Origin: Bryobacteraceae bacterium
GTDB lineage: Bacteria; Acidobacteriota; Terriglobia; Bryobacterales; Bryobacteraceae
Assembly: GCA_019752335.1 (NCBI GenBank)
Contig: JAIEMJ010000047.1
Location: 19,761 to 83,760 of the forward strand
DNA: 64,000 nt
Reading direction: 5' to 3'
Below the pieces are notes generated by a model. That model had not been told where the DNA came from and did no database searches. It saw only the letters and a program-made list of their open reading frames with translations. Positions 25,439 through 35,239 of this stretch are shown in pieces (within the stretch, counting starts at the first letter, position 1; every line of letters begins with the position of its first letter). The translations under genes were made by a program, and so were the position numbers.

Positions 25439-27121
25439 GTGTGGGATCCACGTGTTGGGTGGCCGAATGGACTTAGTGCGGCACAACTGCGGTTGCAGCA
25501 AGCCGGAGCGGAGGCCGTCTCCCGCCTCCTCCACTTGGACCGCTTGCTGGCCAAACGCGACGCCGCACTCGGCGACCCCACGGCCAATTTTTATGACGGC
25601 GCGTTAAAGAGGCTGGGCATTGCCTGGCATTGCCTGAACAGTCCGTCGCCGCTACCGAAATCCGGGCCCTTGGTGGTGGTCGCGAACCACCCCACCGGCT
25701 TCGCCGATGGTCTCATCCTTGGCTCCTTGCTCGCCGGGATTCGCCCGGACTTCAAGTTTCTGGGGAATGCCCGCCTCGCCGATATGGCCCCCGCGGGGAG
25801 CGTCATTCTGCTGGACCTATCGGAAAGCGCCAATGCGGTGGCCGAGAATGCCCGCGCGCTCCGCCAGGCGTTGCGCTGGCTGAACCGGGGCGGCGCGGTC
25901 ATCGTTTTTCCGTCGGGCGAGGTGGCGGCCTTTGACTGGTGGACGCGGTCGATTCGCGAACCCGCCTGGAAAGACACCGCCGCGCGGCTCGCCATCAACA
26001 CCGGCGCCACCGTCGTCCCCATCCGCGTCGAGGGTAACAACCGCCTTCGCTTTCACGTCGCCGGACTCGCGCATCCCTTCTTCCGGACCGCGATGTTAGT
26101 GCGCGAGGTACTGAGTAAGTCTGGCCAAACCATGCAGATTCAAGTGGGCCGCGCGATCCCCGCCGCCCGGCTTTCCTACCAACCTCGCGCGGCTCAGTAT
26201 CTCCAGAGCCTGGTACGTCCGCGGGCTGCCAGCGTGTTCCGCCAGAGCCAGGTGGCCCGGCAGGGCGACCCGGTCACCAGCGCGGCGGAGGTAGCCGCCC
26301 TGCCAGCTTCGGCTCACTTACTCTCGCAGGGCACTTACTCTCTCTACGTCGCGAACGCGCCGCTCATTCCCCATACTCTGCGCGAAATTGGACGCCTCCG
26401 CGAACTCTCTTTCCGTGCTGCCGGTGAGGGCTCAGGCAACGCCCGCGACTTAGATCGCTTCGATGATCACTACCAACATCTATTTCTCTGGAATCGCCAA
26501 ACGAAGGAGGTGATCGGCGCTTACCGGGTGGCGACAACGACCGGCGTGCTCGCCACTCATGGGTCTGATGGGCTTTACACGAGTTCCTTATTCCAATTCT
26601 CGCCACAGTTCTTTCAGCACATCGGACCGGCTTTGGAACTCGGCCGCTCTTTCGTCCGGCCGGAATATCAAAAGGACTTCGCCCCTCTTCATTTACTTTG
26701 GAAAGGCATCGGCCTGATGCTGGCCGGCCAACCCAGCATCGGCACCCTCTTCGGGCCAGTGAGTATTAGTAACTGTTACCGTCCTGAATCCCGCAATTTA
26801 ATGGCTCACTACCTAAGGCGCCACCGTTGGCGGCCTGAGCTATCCACCTTTGTTCGCGCTCGCTGCCGCTGGCCCGAACACAACGACCAATCGGACTGGC
26901 CATCGGACCTGACACAACTAAACGAAACCTTACAGGACTTTGAAGGAGAGGGTCGCGCGTTACCGGTCCTCTTGCGGCATTACCTCAACTTGAACGGCCA
27001 AGCCGTGGCGCTCAGCCGCGATCGCGCTTTTTCCGAAGTGTTGGATGCCCTCATCACGGTCGACCTCTCCCGCGTGCCACCGAAAATGGCGGCCCGTTAC
27101 CTCAGCCGGGGCCAAGCTTAA
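25439..27121 (+). CDS. Two-domain acyltransferase, OlsF-like (ornithine lipid synthesis)
   Basis: A 560-residue protein. The N-terminal half is a PlsC-type acyltransferase: VVVANHPTGFADGLILGSLL is the His-Asp block and FPSGEVAAFDWWTRS the second block. The C-terminal half has the GNAT-like signature of OlsB N-acyltransferases: LELGRSFVRPEYQKDFAPLH, then LLWKGIGLMLAG and FGPVSISNCYRPES. This two-domain order is that of OlsF-type enzymes, which make phosphate-free ornithine lipids from ornithine and two acyl groups. The GTG at 25439 is the first start; no good Shine-Dalgarno sequence is visible. Its stop overlaps that of the convergent receptor gene. Confidence 0.72.
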   Translation: MWDPRVGWPNGLSAAQLRLQQAGAEAVSRLLHLDRLLAKRDAALGDPTANFYDGALKRLGIAWHCLNSPSPLPKSGPLVVVANHPTGFADGLILGSLLAGIRPDFKFLGNARLADMAPAGSVILLDLSESANAVAENARALRQALRWLNRGGAVIVFPSGEVAAFDWWTRSIREPAWKDTAARLAINTGATVVPIRVEGNNRLRFHVAGLAHPFFRTAMLVREVLSKSGQTMQIQVGRAIPAARLSYQPRAAQYLQSLVRPRAASVFRQSQVARQGDPVTSAAEVAALPASAHLLSQGTYSLYVANAPLIPHTLREIGRLRELSFRAAGEGSGNARDLDRFDDHYQHLFLWNRQTKEVIGAYRVATTTGVLATHGSDGLYTSSLFQFSPQFFQHIGPALELGRSFVRPEYQKDFAPLHLLWKGIGLMLAGQPSIGTLFGPVSISNCYRPESRNLMAHYLRRHRWRPELSTFVRARCRWPEHNDQSDWPSDLTQLNETLQDFEGEGRALPVLLRHYLNLNGQAVALSRDRAFSEVLDALITVDLSRVPPKMAARYLSRGQA

Positions 27122-30100
27122 AAGATATACTTCAAGGCAAGTTGCAACTGCCGTTCGCCCGTCTTGCCCGTAACTTGGCCGAAGGCCGCGCTGACCGGGT
27201 TGTTCGTCGCGGCGCCCCAGTTCGGGTGATTGAGCACGTTGAAGACCTCCCAGCGGAATTGCAGCCGCTGCTTGTCGGTTACCGCGAAGTTCTTGCGCAA
27301 ACCCAGGTCCCAAGTGTAGAAGCCAGGATTATAGAGCGAATTTCGCACCGACGAAGGAGCGAAGGTTCTCTGGTCCGGGCGCGAGAAGGCCGCGCGGTTG
27401 AACCAAGTAGCAAAGCTGGTGAAGGGTGTCCGCTCAACGTCATTCGGATTCCCGGTCACCCGCCAAAACTGAGTGCCGCTTCCCGGCCCCACGCCCGCGT
27501 AGTCCACACCTTCGCGTACCGAAAACGGCGAACCGCTCTGGAACTGGTTTACGCCGGAGATCTCCCATCCACCCAGCGCGGTCTTCACTAAGCGGCGTGA
27601 GGTATTGAAGAACGGAATCTCGTAAATGTAGTTAATGATCAATACATGCCGGCGATCATTGTCCGAATGGGCGTAATAGCCCTTTGTGTTGTAAGCGTCG
27701 GGCAGCACCTCGGTCAAACTCGAAGCGTCGTCCAGTGTGCGCGACAGTGTATAGGCTCCGCCAAACTGAAATCCACGCGAGAATCGCCGTTCGACACTGA
27801 GTTGCAGCCCATCATAGCGGGACGTACCAGAGTTCTCTGAAATACCGACAATGCCATAGCCGAGGTACGGCCGCAGAAAATTCGGATTCACTCCCGGGTT
27901 CGCCTGAATCGTGCCGATCGGCAACTGGTTGATGTTACGTTTCCGTTGGTTATACAACCCGCGACGCGCCACGTAGCCCGCCTCGACACGGATCGCGCCC
28001 GGCAACTCACGCTCGAAGGTGGCATTCCACATCCAAGCTTCAGGAATCCGAAATACTGGATCCTGAATCGTCATGGCAAACGGAAAGTCGCGCCGGGTGG
28101 CGCCGCCGGGCGTATCGACGTTGCCGAAGAAGACTCCCTGTTGCAGTTGAAAAGGAGGATTCCCACCGAGCGCCGTGTCCCGATTGATCATCGTCCGGTT
28201 GTAAAAGCGCCCCAATCCGGCGCGCAGCGCAGTCTTCGGAGTCAGTGCGTAGGCCAAGCCCAATCGAGGCTGCCAGAGATTCTTGTAAGTTGGGGAGAAG
28301 CCATCCGGCAAGTTATGGCGCAAACGGTCAAACTCACCCGTCTTGAACGCCGCAATGCGCCCGCCCTCAGCCTTGGGTACACCATTCCCCGGCAGCACGA
28401 TGCCGTTATAGCGGTCACCGCTGACTACAAAGCCTTGTGACCGGTCGACCACCGCAGCTTTCGAGGGGTCATAAAAATCGGGGTGAAACATCGAGATGTT
28501 TCCCCAACGGCTACTCCAAGGCGGCCACAGCGAGTAACGAACGCCATACTCGAACGTCAGTTTCGGAGTTACTTTCCAGCTATCCTGCGCGAAGAAATCA
28601 ACTGAAGTCGCCGCGTAGGGCGTGTAGGCTTTCGTCCCGAATTCGGAGTAAGAGTCAAAATATCCCAGCAGGACGTTGCCGAGCGCCAAGCTACTCGTCA
28701 ACGGATGGCCTCCGGAGTCAGAAAAGGAGAAATCGCCGTTCTGGTTATTCGTGGTGCCGGGTCCCGCGGTGGTTCCCTGAATGTAGTCATTTTGGCCCGA
28801 GCGCTCAATAAAGACGCCGAACTTCATCGTGTGCTTGCTGTAGATCTTCGTCGTCGTATTCGAAAGCGCATAGACATAGCCGGCCCAGGCGCCCGGATAC
28901 GGTCCGGCATCCAGCGTCGTTAGGCCCTGAATACGAATGCTCGGTACTTTTTCCGGGGCCGCCTTGGTGCCTGGGAACAGGAAGGGGAAGTTCACCCCAA
29001 AGGCGCTGCGACGGCAGGTAGCGCAGTCGTTCCAGCCGATCACACCCTTACCATCGGAATTCGCGGATACGTTCAGCTCATTAATCAACGTCGGCGACAG
29101 CGTACTGGTGAAGCTCAGCGAGGCGATGCGATTCGGACGTTCCCAAAGCTCCTGCATCCGGCCAAACGTATCGCTAAACGGCACGTTAAAGGTCCAGGGA
29201 TTGTAAGAGCCGCTGAAAGCCAAACGGTGCTTCTCATTGAAGAGATAGTCGATTTTGACGGTATCTTTCCGCATATTCGACGCCGCCGAGCCCACGCCGA
29301 TCCAATTCGAAGTCCCCTGCTGGAAGCCGGCGATGGGCTCGGGAAAGACACGCAGCAGCGCTCGACCATTCGGGCTCAGCCGGCTGGCGGGAACTACATT
29401 ATTCGCGAACGGCACCCGAGCGTCCGGATCGTTGATCACGCGGGCGCGGCCAAAGAATGGGTTCGCCGGATTCAGTAATTCACTTAAGTCGCCATTGCGC
29501 ATCGCCAGCGTGGGAACCGTGCCGGTATTGGTGGGCACGTTGCGGCGCTTGATGTACTCCTGCGCCCAAAAGAAGAACATCTTGTCGCGTTTCTGGTTAA
29601 ACTTGCCCGGAATAAAGACGGGCCCACCAATATCGTAGCCGAACTGATTGAAGCGGAACGGCGCTGCGGTCCGATTCTGCGCCGGGTCCGGACTCCGATT
29701 GCGCTGCCAGCTATTGGCGTCGAGCGCGGAGTTACGGAAATTCTCCACTAGGTCGCCGTGAAAGGCCTTCGTGCCGCTCTTGGTGACGAACCGAATCTGC
29801 CCTCCCGAAGAGCGACCGAACTCCGCGGAGTAATTGGCCGTGAGAATCTGGACTTCCTGCACCGCGTCCACATTCAACGATCCCAACATCGACCCCGACG
29901 AACGGGTCCGCGTCGCGACAGCGCCATCGACGTAGACGAAGTATTCGTCCGAGCGTCCGCCGTTAATCGAGAATCCTCCGTTCGAAACGCTATCCGGATC
30001 AAACGTATTGATATTGCCGCCGCGGACTCCGGGCTTCAGCAGCGCCAGATAGACGGGATTGCGGCCGTTGAGCGTGAGATCCTGAATCTGCTTCGACTCC

Positions 30101-30492
30101 ACCACGCGGCCTACTTGTGCCGATTCCGTATTCACCTGCGCGCCCGTCGCCCGCACCTCCACCGTCTCCGTCAGCGCGCCCACCGTGAGTTCGATATCCA
30201 CGGCCAACTTGCCGGCCGCGTTCACCACCAGGTTGGTCTGCTGGTAACGTTTGAAGCCATTTGCCTCCACGCTCACCCGGTACGTGCCAAGCGGCAACGT
30301 CACGAAGATGTAAAAGCCCTGATCATTGCTGCTCGCCCGCTGCGAGACGTTGGTGGCATCGTTGGTCAACACCACGGGCGCCCCGGGGATGATCGCCCCG
30401 GAAGTATCGCGGATGAAGCCCGAGATTTGGCCGGAATCGAATTGCGCCCACAGCCTGGCGCTCAGCAGGACGAATAAGGTAAGACCACGCAT
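27118..30492 (-). CDS. Oar-type TonB-dependent receptor 2
   Basis: A 1124-residue receptor. Start is the ATG at 30492 with AGGAG eight bases upstream; the frame extends further upstream but over the end of the PIG-L gene. Signal peptide MRGLTLFVLLSARLWAQ, carboxypeptidase-regulatory domain (SGFIRDTSGAIIPGAPVVLT), plug (LTLNGRNPVYLALLKPGVRG; QILTANYSAEFGRSSGGQIR), then the barrel, ending QLALKYIF with terminal Phe. Plug residues RSSGGQIRFVTKSGTKAFHG match those of receptor 1, showing recent common descent. It is 40 bases downstream of the PIG-L gene and may be co-transcribed. Confidence 0.92.
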   Translation of the reverse strand: MRGLTLFVLLSARLWAQFDSGQISGFIRDTSGAIIPGAPVVLTNDATNVSQRASSNDQGFYIFVTLPLGTYRVSVEANGFKRYQQTNLVVNAAGKLAVDIELTVGALTETVEVRATGAQVNTESAQVGRVVESKQIQDLTLNGRNPVYLALLKPGVRGGNINTFDPDSVSNGGFSINGGRSDEYFVYVDGAVATRTRSSGSMLGSLNVDAVQEVQILTANYSAEFGRSSGGQIRFVTKSGTKAFHGDLVENFRNSALDANSWQRNRSPDPAQNRTAAPFRFNQFGYDIGGPVFIPGKFNQKRDKMFFFWAQEYIKRRNVPTNTGTVPTLAMRNGDLSELLNPANPFFGRARVINDPDARVPFANNVVPASRLSPNGRALLRVFPEPIAGFQQGTSNWIGVGSAASNMRKDTVKIDYLFNEKHRLAFSGSYNPWTFNVPFSDTFGRMQELWERPNRIASLSFTSTLSPTLINELNVSANSDGKGVIGWNDCATCRRSAFGVNFPFLFPGTKAAPEKVPSIRIQGLTTLDAGPYPGAWAGYVYALSNTTTKIYSKHTMKFGVFIERSGQNDYIQGTTAGPGTTNNQNGDFSFSDSGGHPLTSSLALGNVLLGYFDSYSEFGTKAYTPYAATSVDFFAQDSWKVTPKLTFEYGVRYSLWPPWSSRWGNISMFHPDFYDPSKAAVVDRSQGFVVSGDRYNGIVLPGNGVPKAEGGRIAAFKTGEFDRLRHNLPDGFSPTYKNLWQPRLGLAYALTPKTALRAGLGRFYNRTMINRDTALGGNPPFQLQQGVFFGNVDTPGGATRRDFPFAMTIQDPVFRIPEAWMWNATFERELPGAIRVEAGYVARRGLYNQRKRNINQLPIGTIQANPGVNPNFLRPYLGYGIVGISENSGTSRYDGLQLSVERRFSRGFQFGGAYTLSRTLDDASSLTEVLPDAYNTKGYYAHSDNDRRHVLIINYIYEIPFFNTSRRLVKTALGGWEISGVNQFQSGSPFSVREGVDYAGVGPGSGTQFWRVTGNPNDVERTPFTSFATWFNRAAFSRPDQRTFAPSSVRNSLYNPGFYTWDLGLRKNFAVTDKQRLQFRWEVFNVLNHPNWGAATNNPVSAAFGQVTGKTGERQLQLALKYIF

Positions 30493-30532
30493 CAGAATTA
30501 CTCCTGGCGCGCATTGTATAACATTGTCAACG

Positions 30533-31498
30533 CTAGAGGGGGACCGCGTTCCGGGCGACGTACTCGTCCAGCGGTGTCTCGTCGCGGGCGGTGTAGTGGA
30601 AGAGTTCGGCGTACTGCAGGCCGTGTGCCTTGGCGCGCGTGCGATCCCGGGCCAAAGCGAAGTGCTTCGTGTACTGCCGGTTTGCCGTCTCATCGTCGTT
30701 GCCCAATAAGGGCAGTCGCTTGCCCTGCGCGGCCAGCTTCGCGCGCAGCTTGGCGCCGTTTTGGCCGGCGGGCCCCTGGGTGACGTTCGCCAGGTTCGCT
30801 TGCACTTTCGCGTCAATGTAATTGCTCGTGTCCACCACGCGGTTCACCAGTTGCGGCCCCCGCGCGAAGTAGTAAGCGTCTTTCGGCGCGTAAGCGGTCA
30901 GGCCGGCGCGGAAATGCTCCGGGTAGTCCCACTCGCTCCCCGCCATCCAACAGGCGGACTCCACGGCGCGCGCCGTCACGTAGTGATCCGGATTGCGCTC
31001 ATAGAGCGCGGAAGGATCATAAACCAACACCGTATCTACCTTCAGTAGACGGAAAAGGAAAATCAGGCGCGCCCGAATCTCGATCACGGGCCACGCGTCC
31101 ATATTGTGGTTCGGATAATTTAAAAAGAAGGACTCCTGGCAGCCAAGCCTTTCCGCGACTAACCTCGTGTCGCGCTCATTCTTCTGGACAATATCGCCGA
31201 TGGAAGTACCTTCGCCCGCCATCGAGTCATCGGAGAGAGTGATCAGATAGCCGGTGTAGCCCTCATCAATCAGCTTCAACACCGTGCCTCCGGCGAAAAT
31301 CGGAATGTCGTCGCAATGCGGCTGGATGGCGGCGAGCACCTTGCCACGGTGGGGCCGGCCGGCCACAGGCCGCTCGACGGTGATGCTGGTCTGATAAGTC
31401 AGCGCGCCCGTGCCTCCGCTTTCGTACTCACGGTCGAGCGAGGGCTCCTGCATCATCGCGGCGTAGAGACTGGAGGAGAAAAAGTTCCGGCGTTGCAT
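30533..31498 (-). CDS. PIG-L family deacetylase
   Basis: A 321-residue protein. The zinc site starts with IQPHCDDIPIFAGGT (PHCDD, residues 60-64, a variant of the usual PHPDD), and the second His is in ERNPDHYVTARAVESA. PIG-L enzymes deacetylate N-acetylglucosamine or related amino sugars on lipids, mycothiol or antibiotics. The N-terminus has no clear signal peptide, although SSSLYAAMM follows two Arg-Asn residues (MQRRNFF), so weak Tat-type export is possible. It is upstream of receptor 2 on the same strand; the GntP permease is divergent. Confidence 0.85.
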   Translation of the reverse strand: MQRRNFFSSSLYAAMMQEPSLDREYESGGTGALTYQTSITVERPVAGRPHRGKVLAAIQPHCDDIPIFAGGTVLKLIDEGYTGYLITLSDDSMAGEGTSIGDIVQKNERDTRLVAERLGCQESFFLNYPNHNMDAWPVIEIRARLIFLFRLLKVDTVLVYDPSALYERNPDHYVTARAVESACWMAGSEWDYPEHFRAGLTAYAPKDAYYFARGPQLVNRVVDTSNYIDAKVQANLANVTQGPAGQNGAKLRAKLAAQGKRLPLLGNDDETANRQYTKHFALARDRTRAKAHGLQYAELFHYTARDETPLDEYVARNAVPL

Positions 31499-31523
31499 TG
31501 TCCGATCCTACTTCAGGCCGGGG

Positions 31524-31529
31524 TAGAAT
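31524..31529 (+). promoter_or_regulatory. -10 element just before the GntP-type gene
   Basis: TAGAAT (five of six consensus bases) is nine bases before the GTG start at 31539, giving a leader of two or three bases. No Shine-Dalgarno sequence is present. Confidence 0.45.
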
Positions 31530-31538
31530 GGCGAGCAA

Positions 31539-32873
31539 GTGTCCGGACTCTTTCTCTTGACGATGACCTTCGCCGCCATTGCCCTGCTCCTGGCACTGAT
31601 TCTGCTCGCTCGTTTGCATGCCTTCCTGGCTTTGCTGATCAGCGCGATGGCGTTGGGGCTCGCCTGCCGCATGGAACCTGCCCAGGTTATCAAGTCGATC
31701 CAATTCGGCTTCGGTGACGCGCTCGGTTTCATCGCCGTGGTCGTCGCCCTGGGAGCCATGATCGGGCGATTTCTCGAACATTCCGGCGGTGGGCGCGTAC
31801 TCGCCGAATGGCTACTTGCCAGCTGCGGGCGCCAGAACGCCCGTTGGGCCGTGCTGATGGCCGCGTTCCTGGTGGGCCTGCCGATCTTCTTTGAGGTGGG
31901 TTTTATCATTCTGGTGCCGCTGGCCTGGAACCTGGCTCGCGAATCCAGAAAGTCGCTGTTGTTTTATGGCTTGCCGATGACCGCCGCGCTCACCGTAACG
32001 CATGCGATGGTGCCGCCCCATCCCGCGCCCGCCGCCGCGGCCTCGCTATTCGGCGCCGACTTAGGGCTCACTATCCTCTATGGCGCCTTGCTCTCCATTC
32101 CCATGATGATCGCGGGCGGTATGTTCTACGGCCACTGGATCGCCACGCGCATCTTCGTTCCCGTACCGGAAATCGCCGAGCGCAATCGCGGCGAAGCGCA
32201 AGGTGAGCCGCCCGCGGTGGGTGTTGTGATCTTACTCTTGTTACTACCCGTCGCCTTGATCTTCGTGGCCTCGTTAGTAGAATTCTGGAGATTACCCGGG
32301 CGCGGCGCGCTCGGCTTTCTCGGGCATCCCTTCACGGCGCTGCTGCTCACCGCCTTGCTGTCGATGTACCTCTTCGGCGTAAGGCGTGGCTTGTCGCGCG
32401 ACGATATCGCGAGAATGGCTACCGATGCCCTGGTTCCCACGGGAACCCTCTTGGCAATCATGGGCGGAGGCGGCGCCTTTAAGCAGGTGCTGATTGACTC
32501 GGGCGTAGGACCCTACGCCGGCGGACTCTTGGCCTCTTCCGCGATCTCCCCGCTTTTGGTGGCTTACTTCGTAGCCGCTGGCTTGCGGATGGCGCAAGGC
32601 TCGGCCACGGTGGCCATCATCACCGCGGCAGGCATTGTCGCTCCGTTGCTGAAAGGGATCGCGGGTTACTCGCCGGAAATGATCGTCCTCGCGCTCTGCG
32701 CGGGCGGCACGATACTATCCCACGTCAACGACTCCGGCTTCTGGGTCGTCAACGAGTACTTCGGCATGACCGTGCCACAAACCCTGCGTAGCTGGACCGC
32801 GATGAAAGTAGTTACTTCCGTCGTAGGTATCGTGTTTATTCTTCTCGTGCAAGCGTTGCGAGGTTACTTATGA
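31539..32873 (+). CDS. GntP-family gluconate/sugar-acid permease
   Basis: A 444-residue inner-membrane protein with about 12 hydrophobic helices. Typical GntP motifs are visible: GFGDALGFIAVVVALGAMIG, VGLPIFFEVGFIILVPLAW, TAALTVTHAMVPPHPAPAA and LSHVNDSGFWVVNEYFGM. The family imports gluconate and related sugar acids with protons. The GTG at 31539 has a TAGAAT box nine bases upstream; a Met eight codons in is an alternative. Its last four bases (ATGA) overlap the start of the PLP-enzyme gene, so the two form an operon. Confidence 0.92.
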   Translation: MSGLFLLTMTFAAIALLLALILLARLHAFLALLISAMALGLACRMEPAQVIKSIQFGFGDALGFIAVVVALGAMIGRFLEHSGGGRVLAEWLLASCGRQNARWAVLMAAFLVGLPIFFEVGFIILVPLAWNLARESRKSLLFYGLPMTAALTVTHAMVPPHPAPAAAASLFGADLGLTILYGALLSIPMMIAGGMFYGHWIATRIFVPVPEIAERNRGEAQGEPPAVGVVILLLLLPVALIFVASLVEFWRLPGRGALGFLGHPFTALLLTALLSMYLFGVRRGLSRDDIARMATDALVPTGTLLAIMGGGGAFKQVLIDSGVGPYAGGLLASSAISPLLVAYFVAAGLRMAQGSATVAIITAAGIVAPLLKGIAGYSPEMIVLALCAGGTILSHVNDSGFWVVNEYFGMTVPQTLRSWTAMKVVTSVVGIVFILLVQALRGYL

Positions 32874-34033
32874 TTTATTCCCAGTTCGGCGTACGCACCA
32901 TTATCAACGCGAAAGGCCCTTCCACGCGGGTTTCTGGTGGCTTACTCAGCAATGAAGTTACGCAAGCCATGGCCGAAGCCGGGCAAGCCTGTGTCGATAT
33001 GGCCGAGTTACAGGCGGCGGCCAGCCGGGTGATTCGTGAGGTAACCGGCGCGGAAGCCGGCATTGTCACTTCCGGCGCCGCGGCAGGCCTGTTGCTCGGT
33101 ACGGCGGCATGTGTCGCGGGACTGAGTCCTGGGCGCATGGCCCGGTTACCGGACACGCGCGGCATGCGCGACGAAGTGATCATGGTGCGCAGCCAGCGGA
33201 ATTTCTATGACCATGCGGTGCGCGCCGCCGGCGTACGGATTGTCGAGGTCGGCCTGCCGGACCGCTTCGCTGGCGCGGGCGTGCGCGACGCCGAAGCGTG
33301 GGAGATTGAAGAGGCGATTCACGACGCCACCGCTGCTGTGGTTTACGTCGCGGACCGTAAAGCCAGGCCGTCTCTCGAAGAAGTGATCCGCGTCGCACAC
33401 GCCCACCAGGTGCCGGTGCTAGTGGACGCCGCCGCGCAGTTGCCACCTGCCAGCAACTTGCAGCGCTTTATCCAACTCGGCGCGGACTTAGTCGCCTTCA
33501 GCGGCGGCAAAGCCATTGGAGGCCCCCAGGGTTCCGGCATTCTCTGCGGCCGCCGGGACTTAGTCATGTCCGCCATCCTGCAGAACCTGGACCTCGATAT
33601 CGAATGGGACCAATGGTCGCCCCCGGAGGAATTAATTCAGAAGCACTTACTCACCGGTTTGCCGCCTCACGGCATCGGGCGATCCTGTAAGGTAGGTAAA
33701 GAGACAATTGTCGGCCTGTTAGTGGCGCTCCGTCGTTTTGTGAGTGTAGATGATGACACGCGCCGTGCCGAATGGCTCATGCGCCTGCAGACGCTTGCCT
33801 TCGGACTCACTCGCGCGACACCCACGATCCGCGATGGCTTAGTGCCGAAGTTAGTCCTTGATCTGCGCGAGTTGAACGCCAGAGAAATCGTGCGTGAGTT
33901 ACAAGCGGGAGATCCGTCCGTACAAGTAGACCCCTCCGAAGCAGACGAGGGCCGGATCGTTATCAATCCGGTTTGCCTGGCGGCCGCGGACTTAGATAAG
34001 CTGGCTGCCCGGCTGCGAACGGTGATCGGGTAA
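32870..34033 (+). CDS. SelA/DgaE-like PLP-dependent enzyme
   Basis: A 387-residue fold-type I PLP enzyme. The Schiff-base lysine fits K214 in AFSGGKAIGGPQGSGILCGR and the Asp before it in VPVLVDAAAQLPP (D186). The N-terminus (FGVRTIINAKGPSTRVSGG) is that of proteins annotated as selenocysteine synthase-like or D-glucosaminate-6-phosphate ammonia-lyase (DgaE). Because it overlaps a GntP permease by four bases and no selenium genes are nearby, the amino-sugar-acid lyase role is more likely than selenocysteine synthesis. Substrate not proven. Confidence 0.8.
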   Translation: MIYSQFGVRTIINAKGPSTRVSGGLLSNEVTQAMAEAGQACVDMAELQAAASRVIREVTGAEAGIVTSGAAAGLLLGTAACVAGLSPGRMARLPDTRGMRDEVIMVRSQRNFYDHAVRAAGVRIVEVGLPDRFAGAGVRDAEAWEIEEAIHDATAAVVYVADRKARPSLEEVIRVAHAHQVPVLVDAAAQLPPASNLQRFIQLGADLVAFSGGKAIGGPQGSGILCGRRDLVMSAILQNLDLDIEWDQWSPPEELIQKHLLTGLPPHGIGRSCKVGKETIVGLLVALRRFVSVDDDTRRAEWLMRLQTLAFGLTRATPTIRDGLVPKLVLDLRELNAREIVRELQAGDPSVQVDPSEADEGRIVINPVCLAAADLDKLAARLRTVIG

Positions 34034-35239
34034 CTAACGGAGCGTATCGGCCAGGGAGAAGATCGGCAGGTAGAGCGCGATGAGCACGAACGCGACGAAG
34101 CCGCCCATGAAGATCATGATAAACGGCTCAATCAAACTCAAGGCCGCGGTGAGCCGCGTGGTGACGTCATCCTCGTAGAACTCGGCGACGCTACCCAACA
34201 TCGTGGGCATGGAACCGGTTGACTCGCCGACTTCGATCATGTCGATGGAGAGCGGCGGGAAAACACCGGTCTTTACCAGCGAGCTCGAAAGCGGCTGGCC
34301 CTCGCGCACTGATTGGCGTACGGTCTCGAGCGTCTTTTTCAGCAAACGCGATCCCACCGAATCGGCAGCCGTTTCGAGTGCTTGAATCAGCGGAATGCCG
34401 CCAATGAGCAGCGTACCGAGGACGCGCGAGAACTGCGCCACTTGGAACTTGATCCAGATTTCGCCAAAGATCGGCGTGCGCAGTTTCGCCTTGTCGATCA
34501 GTTCCTGAGCTTTCGCGCCGCGGGCCCACATCTTGAAGCCGAAGTAAAGGCCCACCAGTCCAGCTACGCCGAGCAAAATGTAATTGCGCGCCGTGGTGCC
34601 CACGGCAATCAGAATGCGCGTGGCCCAAGGCAACTCGGTGCCCATGCCGGTGTAGAGCAAGGCGAAGTTCGGTACCACATAGGTGACCAGGAAGACGATC
34701 AGCAGCAGCACCAGGGTGAGCAGCAGGGCGGGATAAATCAGCGAAACGAGGAGCTTTTTGCGCACGGCCAGGGCCAGCCGCTGGTAGGTGACGTAGCGCT
34801 CCAGCACCTCGGTGAGTGACCCGGATTTCTCGCCGGCCATCACGCTGGTGACGTACATGGGCGGGAAGATTCCCTGCTTCTGGAAGGCATCCGACAGCAA
34901 GGTTCCGTTCTTCACTTCCACGCGGATCGCGTCGATCACCGGGCGGAGTTTGGCGTCGGTGAGGCGGTCCGCCAGCAGGTCTAGGGACTTCAGAATCGGC
35001 AGACCGGCCTTAATCAGCGTGACGAATTGCTGATTGAAAATAAGGAACTTTTCCGTGTTTAACTTGGCGGGTTTGCCACTGCCCACGCCAAGCTGGCCGA
35101 TCCCCTTGGCCTTCACCGAATAGATGAGAAAGCCCTGCTGCCCATATTTTTCCCGCACTTCGTGCTCGGATTTGGCCTCCTCCACCTGCTGGTGGATCTG
35201 GCCACGGGCATCCGCGTATTTTAGGACAAACTGCGACAC
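34034..35239 (-). CDS. Type IV pilus/type II secretion inner-membrane protein (PilC/GspF)
   Basis: A 401-residue protein with two GspF domains (about 60-190 and 270-395), the first with FNQQFVTLIKAGLPILKSLD and the second with FSRVLGTLLIGGIPLIQALE, plus three transmembrane helices, the last being MIFMGGFVAFVLIALYLPIF. It is the polytopic platform of type IV pili or type II secretion. It is unusual in standing apart from pilB/pilT/pilM-type genes: its GTG start follows the transglutaminase stop with no gap, so it is read with the ATP-grasp cluster. It converges on the PLP gene with no spacer. Confidence 0.9.
   Translation of the reverse strand: MSQFVLKYADARGQIHQQVEEAKSEHEVREKYGQQGFLIYSVKAKGIGQLGVGSGKPAKLNTEKFLIFNQQFVTLIKAGLPILKSLDLLADRLTDAKLRPVIDAIRVEVKNGTLLSDAFQKQGIFPPMYVTSVMAGEKSGSLTEVLERYVTYQRLALAVRKKLLVSLIYPALLLTLVLLLIVFLVTYVVPNFALLYTGMGTELPWATRILIAVGTTARNYILLGVAGLVGLYFGFKMWARGAKAQELIDKAKLRTPIFGEIWIKFQVAQFSRVLGTLLIGGIPLIQALETAADSVGSRLLKKTLETVRQSVREGQPLSSSLVKTGVFPPLSIDMIEVGESTGSMPTMLGSVAEFYEDDVTTRLTAALSLIEPFIMIFMGGFVAFVLIALYLPIFSLADTLR

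Noticed and set aside
30513..30530. TTGACA and TATACAAT upstream of receptor 2
   Set aside because: The two boxes are only a few bases apart, so they cannot form one sigma-70 promoter; receptor 2 may be read from the PIG-L promoter.
32870..34033. Selenocysteine synthase (SelA)
   Set aside because: Fused to a sugar-acid permease and no selB, selD or tRNA-Sec nearby; amino-sugar-acid lyase is more likely.
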